From Bacillota bacterium (GTDB lineage: Bacteria; Bacillota; Syntrophomonadia; Syntrophomonadales; Syntrophomonadaceae), in NCBI GenBank assembly GCA_023395515.1, contig JAEWZB010000086.1, forward strand, positions 1-59,520: 59,520 nt of DNA, read 5' to 3'. The notes beneath the pieces were generated by a model. That model did not search any database. It was not told the origin of the DNA and saw only the letters and a program-made list of their open reading frames with translations. The translations under genes were made by a program, and so were the position numbers. Below are positions 59,345-59,520 of this stretch, piece by piece. Every line of letters begins with the position of its first letter. Positions within the stretch are counted from its first letter, which is position 1.

Positions 59345-59520
59345 TTACCTTAAGATATAGTTACCAATAACTACTCTTTGTACTTCACTAGTTCCTTCAT
59401 ATAATTCAGTTATCTTAGCATCTCTCATCATTCTTTCTACCGGGTATTCTCTGGTATATCCGTAACCACCAAAGATTTGTACCGCTTGGGTAGCAGTCTG
59501 ATTAGCTGTTTCTGAGGCTT
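59345..59520 (-). CDS. Acyl-CoA dehydrogenase, C-terminal part (cut by window edge)
   Basis: The last 58 codons of an acyl-CoA dehydrogenase, running off the right end. QIFGGYGYTREYPVERMMRD and ITELYEGTSEVQR are the family's C-terminal signature; the Glu of YEGT is the catalytic base of butyryl-type dehydrogenases. It differs clearly from the enzyme at 25820-26953, so it is a second paralogue, probably a short-chain enzyme, with the MaoC-like hydratase behind it. Confidence 0.92.
   Translation of the reverse strand, partial: ASETANQTATQAVQIFGGYGYTREYPVERMMRDAKITELYEGTSEVQRVVIGNYILR

Overview
The window reads as a piece of chromosome from a low-GC, anaerobic, endospore-forming Firmicute, most likely in the class Clostridia. 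The reasons are a gene order almost identical to the Bacillus subtilis csfB-tmk-holB-yaaT-abrB-metG-tatD-yabE-ksgA-veg-ispE-glmU-prs-ctc-pth-fin-mfd block, several sporulation genes (spoIIR, fin, csfB/gin, abrB, yabE, YhcN/YlaJ-type lipoproteins), strong purine-rich ribosome binding sites with many GTG/TTG starts, and anaerobic-type acyl-CoA and electron-transfer-flavoprotein metabolism. The species cannot be named from the sequence. Nearly every gene is on the minus strand, so transcription runs from high to low coordinates; abrB and a cut-off gene at 1-141 are the exceptions.

Layout, low to high coordinate. (1) 0.2-11.2 kb: housekeeping and sporulation backbone (mfd, fin, pth, ctc, prs, glmU, a MobA-like nucleotidyltransferase, a FadR-type regulator, ispE, spoIIR). 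(2) 11.7-32.3 kb: a metabolic island with two sigma-54 regulatory units. Unit one is a CBS-PAS-PAS-PAS-AAA+ activator next to a cyclase-family hydrolase, a short-chain dehydrogenase and a sodium:solute symporter whose C-terminus carries two predicted winged-helix domains. Unit two is an AcoR-like activator next to etfB-etfA, a class III CoA-transferase, an acyl-CoA dehydrogenase, a DASS transporter, an MFS transporter and fixC-fixX, which looks like a substrate-CoA reduction/oxidation pathway of the carnitine (cai/fix) or caffeate type. Good -24/-12 promoters sit in front of both units. An orphan tungstate-binding lipoprotein and a YtrA-type GntR/ABC operon lie in the same island. (3) 32.7-42.7 kb: a ribbon-helix-helix protein, a patatin-like phospholipase, small inverted-repeat elements, a chemoreceptor and a probable spore-surface cluster (three glycosyltransferases, a zinc-ribbon protein, two unknown proteins). 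Four promoters in this cluster match the sigma-K pattern AC-N17-CATANNNT. (4) 42.9-58.7 kb: the backbone resumes (veg, a DUF458 protein, rsmA, two lipoproteins, yabE, tatD, metG, abrB, rsmI, trmN6, yabA, yaaT, holB, yaaR, tmk, an Orn/Lys/Arg decarboxylase, dagK, csfB). (5) 58.9-59.5 kb: a MaoC-like hydratase and the C-terminus of an acyl-CoA dehydrogenase, the start of another fatty-acyl-CoA locus.

Read as a whole, a conserved replication/translation/sporulation neighbourhood is interrupted between veg and ispE by about 30 kb of accessory DNA holding the two sigma-54 catabolic or respiratory units and the sigma-K spore-surface genes. Starts given here were chosen by ribosome-binding-site position, so many differ from the longest open frame. 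No rRNA, tRNA, CRISPR array, prophage or insertion-sequence transposase was recognised.
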